The notes beneath the pieces were generated by a model. The model made no database searches, was not told the DNA's origin, and saw nothing but the letters and a program-made list of their open reading frames with translations. Shown here piece after piece: positions 11,142-23,497 of a DNA stretch of 64,000 nucleotides. The translations under genes and the position numbers were made by a program. The stretch spans positions 278,448 through 342,447 of the forward strand of contig JAFEMH010002432.1 in assembly GCA_022495995.1 (NCBI GenBank), written 5' to 3'. Position 1 is the stretch's first letter. Each line of letters begins with the position of its first letter. The stretch is from Adenophora triphylla var. japonica. Lineage: Eukaryota; Streptophyta; Magnoliopsida; Asterales; Campanulaceae.

Positions 11142-11380
11142 ATGAGTCAGGTGTACGTAGGCAATTTGAACCCTAGGGTTTTCGACAAACAATCCACGAC
11201 GAATTTCGACTCTACATCATTGTTAGAATTACCAGAAAATCTCCCAACTATGCGTTTGTTGATCTTGATGATCCTAATCAAGCTCTTCAAGCGATTTGTA
11301 ATTTGGATAGACAACATGGCTGGAAAGTAAAGCCATCTAAACATTACAAAGGAGGTGGTCGTGTTGCCGGTGGCGGCTGC
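11142..11380 (+). pseudogene. Degenerate RSZ-type SR splicing factor (RRM fragment)
   Basis: The start MSQVYVGNLNPRV matches the first RRM strand of plant RSZ21/22 SR proteins, which bind pre-mRNA in the nucleus and promote splice-site choice. After a frame change the second half of the RRM continues at 11246-11330 with NYAFVDLDDPNQALQAI and then HGWKV, followed by a glycine-rich stretch. The middle of the RRM, with most of the region after RNP2, is deleted or scrambled, and no zinc knuckle or RS tail is legible. The exonic pieces lie next to each other with no intron, so a processed retrocopy is likely, but no poly(A) or duplication was found. Confidence 0.65.
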
Positions 11381-11746
11381 AATGAGAAGAACAAATGTGA
11401 TCCTGGTGATGGACATGAAGCAGGCTTGAAATGGCGTATCAGGTCTGATTTTCTGTCGGTACCATCTTCCTACAATGAGTGGGAAGGAACGTGAAGAGAG
11501 AGAGAGAAAATGAGGGAGGCGGATGGCGTGAAGAGAGAGAGAGAGAGAGAAGATGTGTGTAGGATTTTATTTAGTAAATGAGTGAAAGAGTGTGAGAAAG
11601 AATCTTGGCCATTGATGTAAAGTGAATGGATGGTTGAGATGATGATCCAAGTGAAATAGTTTGTTAAAATGTGAACCATTGGATCCAAGTCAAATGTGTT
11701 ATTATAGATGGCTAAGATGGTGATCCATGTCAAAGCTAAAAATTTA

Positions 11747-11979
11747 CTCCCTCCGTCCCAAAATGTTTGTCCCATTTGACTTTTTAGTTGAACTTTGACC
11801 ACAAATATATGACAATTTAATTATGTTCATGAAATTTTAAAAATTCTTATAGATTCACCATTAATAATATTATCAACAACAACTTTTAGAATTTCATGAA
11901 CATAATTAATCTCTCATAAATTTGTGGTCAAAGTTCAACAAAAAAGTCAAATGAGCCAAACATTTTGGGACGGAGGGAG
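11747..11979. mobile_element. Stowaway MITE (233 bp)
   Basis: The ends CTCCCTCCGTCCCAAAATG and CATTTTGGGACGGAGGGAG are perfect inverted repeats flanked by TA, and the whole element is one long imperfect palindrome. Confidence 0.92.
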
Positions 11980-12000
11980 TAATAGAATAAATGTCAAATA

Positions 12001-12288
12001 CTCCCTCCGTCCCAGCCCAAAAGGCACAAAACCTACCTCGCACGCAAATTAAGGAAAGTGATGTAGAAAAGAGAAAAAATTTAAATGATGTGAGTATGAA
12101 AAATTAAATAGGAGAGAGAATGAGTGAGAGGAATAGTTAGGAGAGAGAATGTTGTGAGTGTAAAACTAAAGTAGGAGAGAGAATGAGTGGGTGGAATAGT
12201 AATAAAAACTTTCCTTTTTGGGACTGTGCCTTTTTAAATGGGACACCCAAAAAGGAAATTTGTGTCGTTTCGGCCGGGACGGAGGGAG
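12001..12288. mobile_element. Stowaway MITE (288 bp)
   Basis: The element has CTCCCTCCGTCCC and GGGACGGAGGGAG ends with flanking TA on both sides. It begins only 21 bases after the previous Stowaway. Its interior differs (GCACGCAAATTAAGG), so it is a separate subfamily more like the copy in the aquaporin intron. Confidence 0.92.
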
Positions 12289-12299
12289 TAGTTAATAAT

Positions 12300-12770
12300 G
12301 CTTATTATTAATAATCATTCTTTATACTTTCATTTGTTTAATTTTTTTATAACTTTTTGTGAAAATTTTCAATAGTAAAAAATTTCTCAAATATTTATTT
12401 ATAAGCAAAAAATAAAATAAAAATATATTGCTTAGTAATATAATTGAAACCCTAAACCCCACTCCATACCCTTAAAAAATTAAACCATAAATCTTATACC
12501 CTAATAACTATAATAATTTAATAATTAATAAAAAATAATTACTAATAACTATAATAATTTAATCTATAATATAATTTCATAATAATGAGCATATAATAAG
12601 TAATAATATTTAATAATAACAATAGTGATAATGATAGTAATTAGTAATAAAAACAAGTAAATATCAATAATAATTATTAATAATTTTTTTATATAACTTT
12701 TTGAAAAAATATTCAGTACTAAAAAAAGTCTCAAATAGTTTTTATATTAAAAAAAATAATTAAAAAGATT
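12300..12770. repeat. Reverse-oriented copies of the 165-bp array unit
   Basis: TACTTTCATTTGTTTAATTT, ATAACTTTTTGTGAAAA and similar words are the reverse complement of the unit repeated at 14440-15690, so the array family occurs in both orientations around the CCCTATA block. Confidence 0.5.
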
Positions 12771-12774
12771 ATAC

Positions 12775-13725
12775 TTACCCTATACACTATACCATATACC
12801 TTGTACCATATATACTATACCCTATACCTTGTATCCTATATACTATACCCTATATAATATACCCTATACCCTATATACTATACCCTAATCCCTTCGTCCC
12901 ATATTACCTTACTCATTTTGCTATTTTGGACGTCCCACTTTAAAGTCTCACTTTCCTAAAAAGGAAACTTTTTATTACTTTTTTATTCATGGCCCATGGG
13001 ACCCACTTGTCATACTCACAACACTTTTCAAATTTACTATTCTCTCCACTCATTCTCTCTCCTACACACTCACAACTCCTACTTTAATAACATTATTCCT
13101 TATTTTTCGTTATCAACAGTAGACGAGTAAGCTTTTCTGGGACGGGGGAATATACTATATACCATATATACTATACCCTATATACGATACCCTATATACT
13201 ATACCCTATACACTATACACTATATACTATACCATATACCCTATATACTATACCCTATATATTATACCCTATATCATATACCCTATATACTATACCCTAT
13301 GCCCTATATCATATACCCTATATACTATATCCTATACTCTATACCCTATATCCTATACACTATGCCCTATACTCTATACCTTATACCCTATATACTATAT
13401 CATATGCCATATACCCTATACCCTATATACTATACCATATACCCTATATACTATACCATATACCCTATATTTTATACCCTAAGCCCTATACCCTATATAC
13501 TATACCCTATGCCCTATACCATATACCCTATACCATATACCCTATATACTATATCTTATACTCTATACCCTATATCCTATACCCTATACCCTACACTCTA
13601 TACCCTATATATTATACCCTATACCCTATATCCTATACTCTATATCCTATATACCATATATACTATACCCTATACTCTATACCCTATATACTATACCCTA
13701 TACTCTATACCCTATATACTATACC
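12775..13725. repeat. CCCTATA-type degenerate tandem array
   Basis: Short units of the form TATACCCTATATAC, ATACCATATACC and variants repeat for about 950 bases, interrupted by a decayed Stowaway at 12888-13150. The array generates a long open frame of Tyr/Pro/Ile/Leu residues that is an artefact of the repeat. The motif is not the plant telomere repeat CCCTAAA. Confidence 0.9.
12888..13150. mobile_element. Decayed Stowaway MITE inside the CCCTATA array
   Basis: The degenerate ends ATCCCTTCGTCCCA and TGGGACGGGGGAA face each other about 263 bases apart with TA-rich flanks. CCCTATA units continue on both sides, so it inserted after the array formed. Confidence 0.75.
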
Positions 13726-13781
13726 GTCCCTTTTTTCTTTTATATACTTTCATTTTAAAAAAAAAAAGTTATTTTCATTAT

Positions 13782-13892
<111 letters not shown>

Positions 13893-13919
13893 AAAAAGAG
13901 AGACGGACAATATCATATA

Positions 13920-14207
13920 CTCCCTCCGTCCCACTTCAATTGATACTTATTTTCTTTTTGGTCCGTCCCACATCAATTGATATTTATCCAAAATGGAAAG
14001 AAATCTTCACTATTTATCCCACTCATTCTCTCTCTTATTTTACTTTTTCACTCACAACATTCTCTTTCCTAACTATTCCTCCCACTCATTCTCTCTCCTA
14101 TTTTACTTTTACACTCACAACATTCTCTCTCCACTTTTTCTTTCTCTTACCTTTCCTTAATATGTGTGCCCTTTTTTTTGGTATCCATTGAAGTGGGACG
14201 GAGGGAG
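13920..14207. mobile_element. Stowaway MITE (288 bp)
   Basis: The ends CTCCCTCCGTCCCACTTCAA and TTGAAGTGGGACGGAGGGAG are flanked by TA. It splits a copy of the array sequence GACGGACAATA, which recurs intact at about 14355. Confidence 0.92.
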
Positions 14208-14439
14208 TATATATTTTTATGTTTTTTTAAAATTTTTTTGGATAAAAAAAATTACTTGAGAAGCTGTTAAGTAGTGAATTTTTTTTTAAAATGTTACATA
14301 AAAAAAGTTAAGATTTTTTTTAAAAAAATAAGTATATAAAAGAAAAAAAGAGGGACGGACAATAGCATATATATTTTTTTAATTTTTTTATGGATTAAAA
14401 AATTTTTTGAGAGAAAAAATAAACAAATGAAAGTATAAT

Positions 14440-15690
14440 AAATAAATCAGTACGGGTAAAATTCTTTAATTTTTATTTATAAATGTATAGTTTTTTTATT
14501 TTTTATGAATATAAATAAATATTTTGGACATTTTTTAGTATGGAAGTTTTTTTTAATTTTTATTTATAAATGTATAGTTTTTTTTATGAATATAAATAAA
14601 TATTTTGGACATTTTTTAGTAAGGAAGTTTTTTTTCAAAAAGTTATATAAAAAAAGTTAGAAAAAAACTAAACAAATGAAAGTATAATAAAGAAATCAGG
14701 GACGGGTAAAATTCTTTAATTTTTACTTATAAATGTATATATTTTTTTTATAAATATAAATAAATATTTTGGACATTTTTTAGTATTGAAGCTTTTTTTC
14801 AAAAAGTTTTATAAAAAATTTAGAAAAAAACTAAACAAATGAAAGTATAATAAAGAAATCAGGGACGGGTAAAATTCTTTAATTTTTATTTATAAATGTA
14901 TAGTTTTTTTTTTTGTTTTTATGAATATAAATAAATATTTTGGAAATTTTTTAGTATTGAAGTTTTTTTTTTCAAAAAGTTATATAAAAAAAGTTAGAAA
15001 AAAACTAAACAAATGAAAGTATAATAAAGAAATCAGGGACGGGTAAAATTCTTTAATTTTATAAATGTATATTTTTTTTTATTTTTATGAATATAAATAA
15101 ATATTTTGGACATTTTTTAGTATTGAAGTTTTTTTTTCAAAAAGTTATATAAAAAAAGTTAGAAAAAAACTAAACAAATGAAACTATAATAAAGAAATCA
15201 GGGACGGGTAAAATTCTTTAATTTTTATTTATTAATGTATATTTTTTTATTTTTTATGAATATAAATAAATGTTTTGGACATTTTTTAGTATTAAAGTTT
15301 TTTTCAAAAAGTTATATAAAAAAGTTAGAAAAAAACTAAACAAATGAAAATATAATAAAGAAATCAGGGACGGGTAAAATTCGTTAATTTTTATTTATAA
15401 ATGTATAGTTTTTTTTATTTTTTATGAATATAAATAAATATTTTGGACATTTTTTAGTATTGATTTTTTTTTTTCAAAAAGTTATATAAAAAAATTAGAA
15501 AAAAACTAAACAAATGAAAGTATAATAAAGAAATCAGGGACGGGTAAAATTCTTTATTTTTTATTCATAAATATATAGTTTTTTTTTTATTTTTTATAAA
15601 TAAAAATAAATATTTTGGACTTTTTTTAGTATTGAAGTTTTTTCAAAAAGTTATATAAAAAAAGTTAGAAAAAAAGTTATTTAAAAAAAA
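14440..15690. repeat. Tandem array of about 165-bp AT-rich units
   Basis: The landmark ACGGGTAAAATTC recurs at about 14452, 14702, 14864, 15040, 15207, 15371 and 15540, giving spacings of roughly 162-176 bases after a first longer unit that has an internal partial duplication. Each unit also has TATTTTGGACATTTTTTAGTA and AAACAAATGAAAGTATA. It is non-coding and behaves like a small satellite or the internal repeat of an unidentified element. Confidence 0.85.
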
Positions 15691-15694
15691 ACAA

Positions 15695-16223
15695 TTTCCG
15701 TCACTATATCCGTCGCTATTCCGTCGGTATTTTAAAAAGAGAAATAGTTTTTTATTTTTTATTATTTAGCGACAAAATATATCCGTCGGTAATTTATTTT
15801 TGTAAATTCCGTCGCTAAATCCGTCGGTATTTTAAAAAGAAAAATATTTTATTATATTTTATTATTTAGCGACAGAATATACCCGTCGGTAATTTATTTT
15901 TGTAAAATCCGTCGCTAAATCCGTCGCTAATTTTAAAAAGAAAAAATATTTATTTATTTTTATTTATATAGCGACAGAAAAAATCCGTCGTTAAAAATTT
16001 TGTAACCCGTTGTTATTCCGTCGCTACAATGGGCGAAATTTTTTTGGCGCCAATATTGCAACGGATTAGTGACACATTCATGTCTGTCGCTAAATCCGTC
16101 GGTAGCTGATTTTTTCGTTTTATTTTGCTTCCGTCGTTATTCCGTCGCTATTCCGTCGCTAATAGCGACATAATTTGGTCCGTCGCTAATTTTCGTCGCT
16201 ATTTGACAGTTTTCTTGTAGTAG
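15695..16223 (-). mobile_element. CACTA (En/Spm) terminus with CCGTCGCTA subterminal repeats
   Basis: The block ends in TTTTCTTGTAGTAG, one base from the reverse complement of the common CACTACAAGAAAA terminus. The preceding 500 bases are packed with direct and inverted CCGTCGCTA / TAGCGACGG words, typical of transposase-binding subterminal repeats. No transposase frame lies next to it. The other end is missing or is hidden by the adjoining array. Confidence 0.75.
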
Positions 16224-16459
16224 TTTACCTTTTTTTATTACAATAGTTATCTAGATTCTAAACCATAAAAAAGAAACTATATTAACAATTAAATAAATTA
16301 CATATAATTACCTTAAACGATTTCCGATTTAGTTTAATCAAAGTACTCACATGCGCCAACAAAAATATCCGTTGGCTTGTCGTATTGCTTTTTTCTTTCA
16401 GCTCTAATTCAACCATTCAACAAATTACAATCTTCAAAACTATATGATAAATTGTGACG

Positions 16460-18560
16460 ATTATGCTTAATATTACCACCAATGATTAAAGATTGCTCCA
16501 CCAAAATTGTTGATACGGGACAAACAATTACTTTTCATGCAATTCTAGAAATGATAGGAAAAGTGTGCGCTCTCCTTTACCAACAACTCAAAATATCAAA
16601 TGAATTTTCTTGTTCAAATTCGGTGGTCAAATATTTATCAAAATCGTCATTAACACCGCCATGAGATTGTTGTATTTCATAAAAACTTGCCACAAATGAT
16701 GATGAGAAATGTTGAATTACCGAAAAAGAAGGCTCACTTGTTGTTGAATCATCATATATTGATATGTATTCCTGATAAATTTAAAAAAAAAAAATGCTTG
16801 TCTAACACTAGCAACTTTTTTACCAACATTAGGCATATTGAGATCTTGCACCAAATAAAGTTTAACTTATAATATTCTAAAAATTGAATTAAAATCATAC
16901 TTTTTAACTCTAGAATTTAATAACTTATCAACCAAAAAAATATCAGGAATGTTAAGCAAATATTTTCTCCACTTTTCTCGCATTTTGAAAATCGAATCTT
17001 TAAAAATAATATTATCTTTAAATTCGGAAAATATAATAGAAATTTCCACATAATGATCAACAACTAAAGTAGAATTAGGCTAATACGTACCGAATAACGC
17101 TAAGGTTGCCGCCTCGAACATTTTCAATAAATTAATCATACTTGCACATTCTTCCCATTGTTTAATATATAATTTTGTATCATATTAGGTACCATAATTA
17201 ATGAATCTCAAAAACATGCAAATTCGTTTCTCCAATCATAAGTTTCTTATAAAACATGAAGTGTAAAATTTCATCTAGTTGAAACATTTATTGGGAATCT
17301 TTTTTTTTCTTTCCCATGGTTTGCACAATATTGCTTCAACAGCGTTGTAATTTTTGATATTTTATATCATAAACATCATATTTAATTGCATTAATACAAG
17401 CTTCCAAAGCACGCAAATCATCTAGCACAAATAAATTTAAAATATGACAAATGTATCTAATATAAAAAAATCTATCACCTATTGATAGTTTACAAAGTAA
17501 AATTAATTCGGGCAAATTAGCGGTATTAGAACTAGCATTATCAAAAGACATTGAAAAAACTTTATCAACTAGGTTATATTCATGCAAAATGTTAGCATAT
17601 GAGCAATGTTATGTGCGGTATGTGTCTTATCAAATCATCTATATGAACGCAACCTATTTTGAATTTTTCAAGAATAATCAATCCAATGACATGTTACTCT
17701 CATATAAAAATGCCTTAATTTTTTATCATTCCATATATCGAAACAAATAGAAACTTTAGATAACAAATTAGCAAAAACATTAAATAAATCAAATTTATAT
17801 TCTTCTACTATATTTTTAACATCTCGTGTGAGGGTTGTACAAGCTAATTTGCTAGCGACGGAATTAAAACAACATATAATTAAATGTTTATAGTCTTTGT
17901 TAACGGAAAAATTAAATGGAAGAAATTGATTAAAACAAATTTAGTTATTTCTATTCTATGATTTAGATGATTATATGTAAATAAATTAGACAAATTTAGA
18001 GAAGACATACCAATATTTTCTGAAGATTGCGCGAATCCTTGCAATTGTGCTTGAGTGGTATGTATGCCATATTCCCCGGGGTGTATTTCTCTTGTATGCC
18101 TTTTCAAAGTACCGTATCCACCCCGCTAGAGTAATCGTACGTTTATTTTTTATTCGTTGGACAAAAGTTGCATATTGTTTTGAAATTATTCCCATCGCGT
18201 CAATGAGGACTTTATTTTTGTAGAATTTCGTGAATACTTTGAATTCAATTTTCTTGGTTTTTGGAACGAAAGGGGGTTGTTTTTTGCTTTACGTCACTGT
18301 CCTTACATTATGGCTTACATAGTATTACCATCACTTTCTTCAGTAGTTGAAGTTGGATTATCAACATTTTGTAGTGTCACAAAATTTGGAAGCTCTTCCA
18401 CTTCGTCATCATCTTCCCAATCTTCCCACTTATTTTCATTTTATCCCGAAAGTCCATATCATAAAATTGACCACCTTCATTTTCAATAAATCGTGGTGGT
18501 GGTGGTGGTGTTAGAGAAGAAGATTCCACTTTCTCTCTAACCTTTCTACCCTTCTTGGTT
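16460..18560 (-). pseudogene. hAT transposase pseudogene (BED finger and catalytic-region remnants)
   Basis: Minus-strand remnants appear in the order of a plant hAT transposase. A BED-type zinc-finger region spans about 18240-17990: its first half is DAMG-like with an Ile-Ser-Lys linker, and its second half has LKRHTREIHPGEYG in another frame. Residues VFSMSFDNASSNT and YICHILNLFVLDDLRALEAC at 17587-17336 match the family's central RNase H-like region. KMREKWRKYLLNIP at about 17000 resembles the part before the dimerisation domain. Frameshifts separate every block and no hATC tail is legible, so it is inactive. The enzyme would have excised and reinserted its own element. Confidence 0.75.
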
Positions 18561-18904
18561 GTGATGTAAAATATGAAAATGTATGAAATGAAGATGAAAT
18601 AAAAATGTTGGGTGGAAATATGGATATTGGATGAAAATATGAAAGTTGGATTATGATTTGAACTTGAATATCAAAGAAATTAAAGAAATTCGTTAGAAAA
18701 AGTTAAAAGAGAATTAATGGAGTTTGTGTAAAAAAATGTGAGGAGAGGGGGATGATATTTATAGTTGAGGAAATATGTTACGATTACAATTTTTTTTTGA
18801 TAACTGAAATCTGGTTAAAAAAAAAAGGGGTCAAAACGGCTATTTTTGGTCAACATGCCGTTATATAACGGGTATAACGGCTATTTCCTGACAAATCTGA
18901 TGGA

Positions 18905-19095
18905 AATTCTAACGCTTCTGACGGTTTGATCTATGGTTTAACGGTTTCGATTTCGATTCGTTCGAAACCGCCGATTCACAATTTTTCAAAAGGAGAAACT
19001 GGAACCGGATCGACAAACCGCTGGTTAAGGTTTCAAACGATTCCGATCGATTCCGGTTCAACGGTTCTGGTTTCAATTTGGCTATCAATACGCGA
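18905..19095. repeat. AACCG-rich subterminal block next to the hAT remnant
   Basis: Inverted words such as GGTTTAACGGTTTCG, GAAACCGCCGATT and CGATTCCGGTTCAACGG fill this stretch. It lies on the 5-prime side of the antisense hAT transposase remnant and is probably that element's subterminal region. Confidence 0.45.
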
Positions 19096-19380
19096 TACAC
19101 CCAACTATTCGTTCCACAAAACTACAATAACAACCTACACAAAAATCTATGGCCGAAAGCTCGAAATTGTTGCATCCAACAATTTCATGCAACACTGTAA
19201 TAAATAGTTAAATCGATATATTGAATCTTCGTATTTTATTCAAACTTCGGTTTAACCATTCTTTTATTTTTTTTAGTTGTTTTAATTATCGTACTTTAGA
19301 CATATACTTATAATTTCAAAAAACTGAAAGTATGATGATTAAAATTTCTAAAAATATGCATTAAATATCAATATTTTGGA

Positions 19381-19620
19381 AATATTGAGTGTGTATCTAA
19401 AGATGAGCATGCATGGTTTATGTTGAAGAATCATCGCAAATGGGAGGAGCGAATTAAGAATTACACCCCGACCAGCAGAAAAAAGAAGGCTGAGACATCT
19501 CGTCCAGTTTTCTTGGACAGTGATAACGAAAGTGGAGGCAGCGATAAGAGAGAAATTGGAGTTTCAGAAAAACAAATACTATATGAAGAAGATGTTATCC
19601 AAATCAAATTTGCTTGAAAA
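19381..19620 (+). pseudogene. Possible PIF/Harbinger ORF1 (Myb/NAM-associated) fragment
   Basis: The frame reads DEHAWFMLKNHRKWEERIKN, then a Ser/Lys-rich linker, then a short acidic serine stretch. That layout resembles the DNA-binding partner protein encoded beside plant Harbinger transposases. It lies 510 bases upstream of a Harbinger transposase fragment on the same strand. The N-terminal trihelix and the C-terminal part are missing. The assignment rests mainly on context. Confidence 0.4.
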
Positions 19621-20132
19621 ACTTCTTGATAAGGCAGTACTGAGATAAAAAGGAAGTTGATTGTTGAGTTGGAGGATTTTTAATCGATTTCAGTAATGTA
19701 TGCTAAGTTTAAGTTTGCTTTGTTTAATTATTGTAGTATTGTATTTGAATTTCAAAAAACAAAAAAATGTATGTCAGAAAATCAATAATATCTATCGTTT
19801 ATTATCTCTTTTGTTTTTTTCTTAGTGAATGGTCATATCAAAGATGACAATTTGAAACCAAACCATTAACTTTACGTAATGTGGCACTTCTCTTTTGTAG
19901 AACAAAAATAAATGTGCATCAGTAAAATTGAATGATCACATCAAACTTTATATCACGGGTATTCAAAATCAGACAAGTTCAGGAATTCAATAAACGGGCT
20001 TTTGTAAAAGACAAGGTACATTTGTAGATAAGAAAGTAACGAACAATGTTGAATTTTCAGACTTCTATAATGGCACGCAAGCTTTTTATTACAATTACAT
20101 TTAACTCGTTGAAATCCCACTCATAATAAAAT

Positions 20133-21000
20133 ATGTCTTGCAATTATTCTGTTCCAAACAACAATTCTTCAACCGATTCTTCATCCGACTCTTCGGATGA
20201 AGACAATTCTCTAACTAACTATTATAATGAGGTTCAAGCTATGGCTAATTATGTCGGCCAGAATTTGATACCTGAACTTCTGCAACCTCTACCCACACCT
20301 CGTCCCCGTATTCAGATTGAACGCCATCGTGAAGAAGGTCATGCAATTCTTATAAGTCAATACTTTGCTTCCAAACCAACGTACCCAGACAAAATATTTC
20401 GACGCAGGTTCCGAATGGATAGACATGTCTTTCTTCGTATGGTTGCGGAAGCTGAGCAACATGATGAATATTTCCAACAAAGGCCTGATGCAGCCGACAT
20501 ATTTGGTTTGTCAACCTTACAAAAATGCACTGCAGCAATGCTTATGCTAGCATATAGAATGACAGAATATGCCGTTGACGAGTACTTACGACTTAGTGGA
20601 AGTTCTGCACGACCTTCACTTGAAAAGTTTTGTGATGTGGTCATTAGCCGTTTCAGAAATCATTACTTGAGGAGACCCAATCGATCAGACATGGAGCGGT
20701 TACTTCATATGGGTTCAGAACGTGGATTTCCTGGCATGTTTGGGAAGCAACGACTGCATGCACCGGCAATGGAAAAACTGTCCATCTGCTTGGAGAGGGC
20801 AATATCAAGGTCGTAGTGGAAAAGCGTCATTAGTTTTAGAAGTTGTTGCTTCACATGATCTATGGATTTGACATTCTTTCTTCGGTATTCCAGGCTCACT
20901 CAATGACATCAACATCCTTCACCGCTCTCCAGTGTTTGATGATGTTTTAAATGGTGTGGCACCACAAGTTACCTTCCAAGTGAACAACAATCATGAGCGT
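20133..21000 (+). pseudogene. PIF/Harbinger transposase, truncated
   Basis: An acidic serine-rich N-terminus is followed by FRRRFRMDRHVFLRMV, an alpha-helical middle (ADIFGLSTLQKCTAAMLML, then AVDEYLRLSGSS) and GSERGFPGMFG, the usual lead-in to the first catalytic aspartate of HARBI1-like (DDE) nucleases. A one-base insertion at about 20742 shifts the frame. The downstream nuclease blocks (DCMH, a WKNCPSAW-like stretch, VASHDLW, then GSLNDINILHRSP) are read in another frame and include a stop in the LWI-HSFF region near 20870. Sequence homologous to the C-terminal half stops at about 21000, so the last catalytic residues are lost. Confidence 0.82.
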
Positions 21001-22585
21001 AATGTTTTAAATTATCGTAATTTAACGTTTATTTATGAGTGTTTAATTTTTTAAAATTGTGCAATTAAGTGAAATAATAAAAAAAAATTAATTTTATTTA
21101 TTGTTAATGATGTTAATAAAAAATAATATTCATTAATGTATATTATTAAATTTATAATATCAAATTTCTATTAAAAATATATCTGTGAATGAAAAATTAG
21201 TTTACCACTACAGAATATAAGCTGGCGTGAGCGAAATTTCATTCACATACCAATTTCTTTCACGTAGTGAACGGTTTTTTCATTCACCACTGGATGCTCT
21301 AATATGATTTGAAATTGCTCCCATGAAAATTCTATTTCGGTACGATCGATGGATGGATAGAGGATTCAGCCATGAGGACTATGCATTTTATTTTTTGGAG
21401 TGACTAGTTGATTGAGATTAAAATTCAACCAACTTACATTTCAAGCTCAATTTAATCTTCTCCGATGTTAACAAAAAACTTTTGAGTTCTATTTTGCGAT
21501 TGATAACTACAATGATATTACACATCATTTTCATTCCGAGGGAACAAAATTAAGGTCCCGCTAACACGACCAATTAAATCAAAATCATGAAATCTGTGGG
21601 ACACGAGGAGGAAGAAGACGTGGGTAAACATAGCTCTCGCTTCAAACTGGGGTATTGTGTAGGACCGGAGGTCACGGTCTGCCATTCCATTATTTCGACC
21701 GGCTCTTGTGTGGGCCAAACCGGACATGATAGTATTAATTATTGATATGAAATTTGCCTCATAAAACAAAATGACAATGACACTGTGTTTGCATATTGCT
21801 GTTTTGGAATTTTGAATGGCTCAAGGGACTCCTGCGATCGATCGACCTCAAATTTGGCGTCTACCTTCGTTCGTTTCAGTTTAAGCTTTTTGGTTTTCTT
21901 TTATGTTTATCTAAATATACATATTTTATTTTACTTTATTTTATTTTATATTTAATTACTATTTAACACTATTATATATTTAATTATTAAAGATAATAAA
22001 GGTGAAAGAATTTCAATAAAAAAAATTGACTTATTAATTTCATATCTACCATTGAAGATGGTAATTTGATACCCTGGAAATAGTGATATATGTATCAAAA
22101 TTTGATTTTGATATCTATAGCTTAACTTAATGCATTGGAGATGCCCTAAACGACAAATATAAACTGTATTTTGAACAATTTTGTCATCAAAAAGTTCATA
22201 GATTTTTTTTTTAATAAAATGTTACTGACATAACCTAATTTTCGCTTACTTTATGAAATGTTTTTTTTAAGAATTATGTTCTCAATTCACTACTATTGTT
22301 AACTCATTTTAATCTCAGTGATAATATCAAAAATTGAGAAATGTAACATTCAATCTTTGTATTGCTGTAGCGCTTAAGCTGTTCCTTACAAAAGCATATT
22401 CGCTTTCATTATTTTGTTGCTTGCCTTTTGACTTTAACGTCTATGATCCCGTTAATTCCACAATATTTTTCTAGTTAACTCATTTTAATCTCAGTGATAA
22501 ATCAATGTCTAATTTTTATTTAAAGGACATTTTGTTTTATAAATTTTAATGATAAAAATTCATATTTATTGAACGGGATATTTCG
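21001..22585. other. AT-rich spacer with possible Harbinger/Tourist ends
   Basis: No gene is seen. CACTGGATGCTCTAA at about 21287 and CATTGGAGATGCCCTAA at about 22134 look like right ends of Harbinger/Tourist elements, but left partners were not located. The first could close the truncated Harbinger copy upstream. Confidence 0.35.
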
Positions 22586-23423
22586 TGATGGGCCGGGCCC
22601 AATATATATATATCTACGAGCTATGGGCTACCAAGCCCGCAAATGAATCAAGATCAACGAGGCCCATCAAGGTTAGGAGACGTGGCTCGTAGATACGCTA
22701 GATGGCGGTCGTCGCCAATGAGCGACCAAGCCCATCTAACGACGAGCCTTCCCTTCACAAGCCAAAATCCTTTTCAACGTGGAATGATGGTCGTCGCCAT
22801 TGAGCGATCTGACTCGCTCGTCCATTCGGTCGTCGAGTCTTGAGAAGGCGACGACCCTCCTGGACATACAGCTCCAGGTCGTCCTTCATTTAGCTTCCTC
22901 AATAAGCTTGATTAATTAGCTATATTGGGGTAAAGTCAGACCTGACACCAAGACAATCTGTGCGTGCAATCGTGGAAGCAGTAATAATGCCAAAAGGTGT
23001 GCAGGTTGACTTTCCTTTATAAGCCAAACCACTTATCTGTGTCAGACACAACAGTGTCATTACTTAGGCGAAGCAATCACGGCATGACACGTGTATGCCT
23101 AGGAAACCAAGATGATCCAACGGATGGCAGTAATCCAATCCAACGGTTCAGATGGAAACCCTAATATCACCTCATCCACTATAAATATGAGAACAAAATC
23201 ATGGACTAAGGTAATGCATTTCTGCATATTTACATACACACACACTCTCCATATTATTATCATTATTTTTCAGTCCAAAAACTGATTCTCACACCGGAGG
23301 GGCTTGCCGGAAGACCCCCGGCGCAGTTTCACGGTTCTTTCTTGTGGTGTGCAGATCACGAAGTCAGCTCAATCATCTCACTGGACATCAATACCTGAGC
23401 CCAAACACATTCCTGCACCATCA
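22586..23423 (+). mobile_element. 5-prime LTR of a truncated Ty3/gypsy element
   Basis: It begins TGATGGGCC, ends CACCATCA, and is followed at once by a primer-site-like TGGTTCCATTGTCGGGA. It holds a TATA box (TATAAATA at 23180-23187) and the downstream block CTGATTCTCACACCGGAGGGG, which recurs in the LTR of the Tat element at about 26363. The two are therefore related. CpG-rich GGTCGTCGCCA / GAGCGACC words cluster at 22700-22870. Confidence 0.7.
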
Positions 23424-23426
23424 GAT

Positions 23427-23444
23427 TGGTTCCATTGTCGGGAA
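23427..23444 (+). other. Primer-binding site of the truncated gypsy element
   Basis: TGGTTCCATTGTCGGGAA starts three bases after the LTR end. It closely resembles the site of the Tat element downstream (TGGTTTCGTTGTCGGGAC). Confidence 0.6.
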
Positions 23445-23497
23445 TCGTTTGTCAGTGATCTTCAACAACAGAAACTCAGCCGGAAAATACCTGGAAA

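Noticed and set aside
12775..13725. CCCTATA repeats as an interstitial telomere
   Set aside because: The motif is CCCTATA with variable spacing, not CCCTAAA, and no true telomere units were seen.
18926..19207. Open frame over the AACCG-rich block
   Set aside because: It has low-complexity translation of inverted repeats and no domain.
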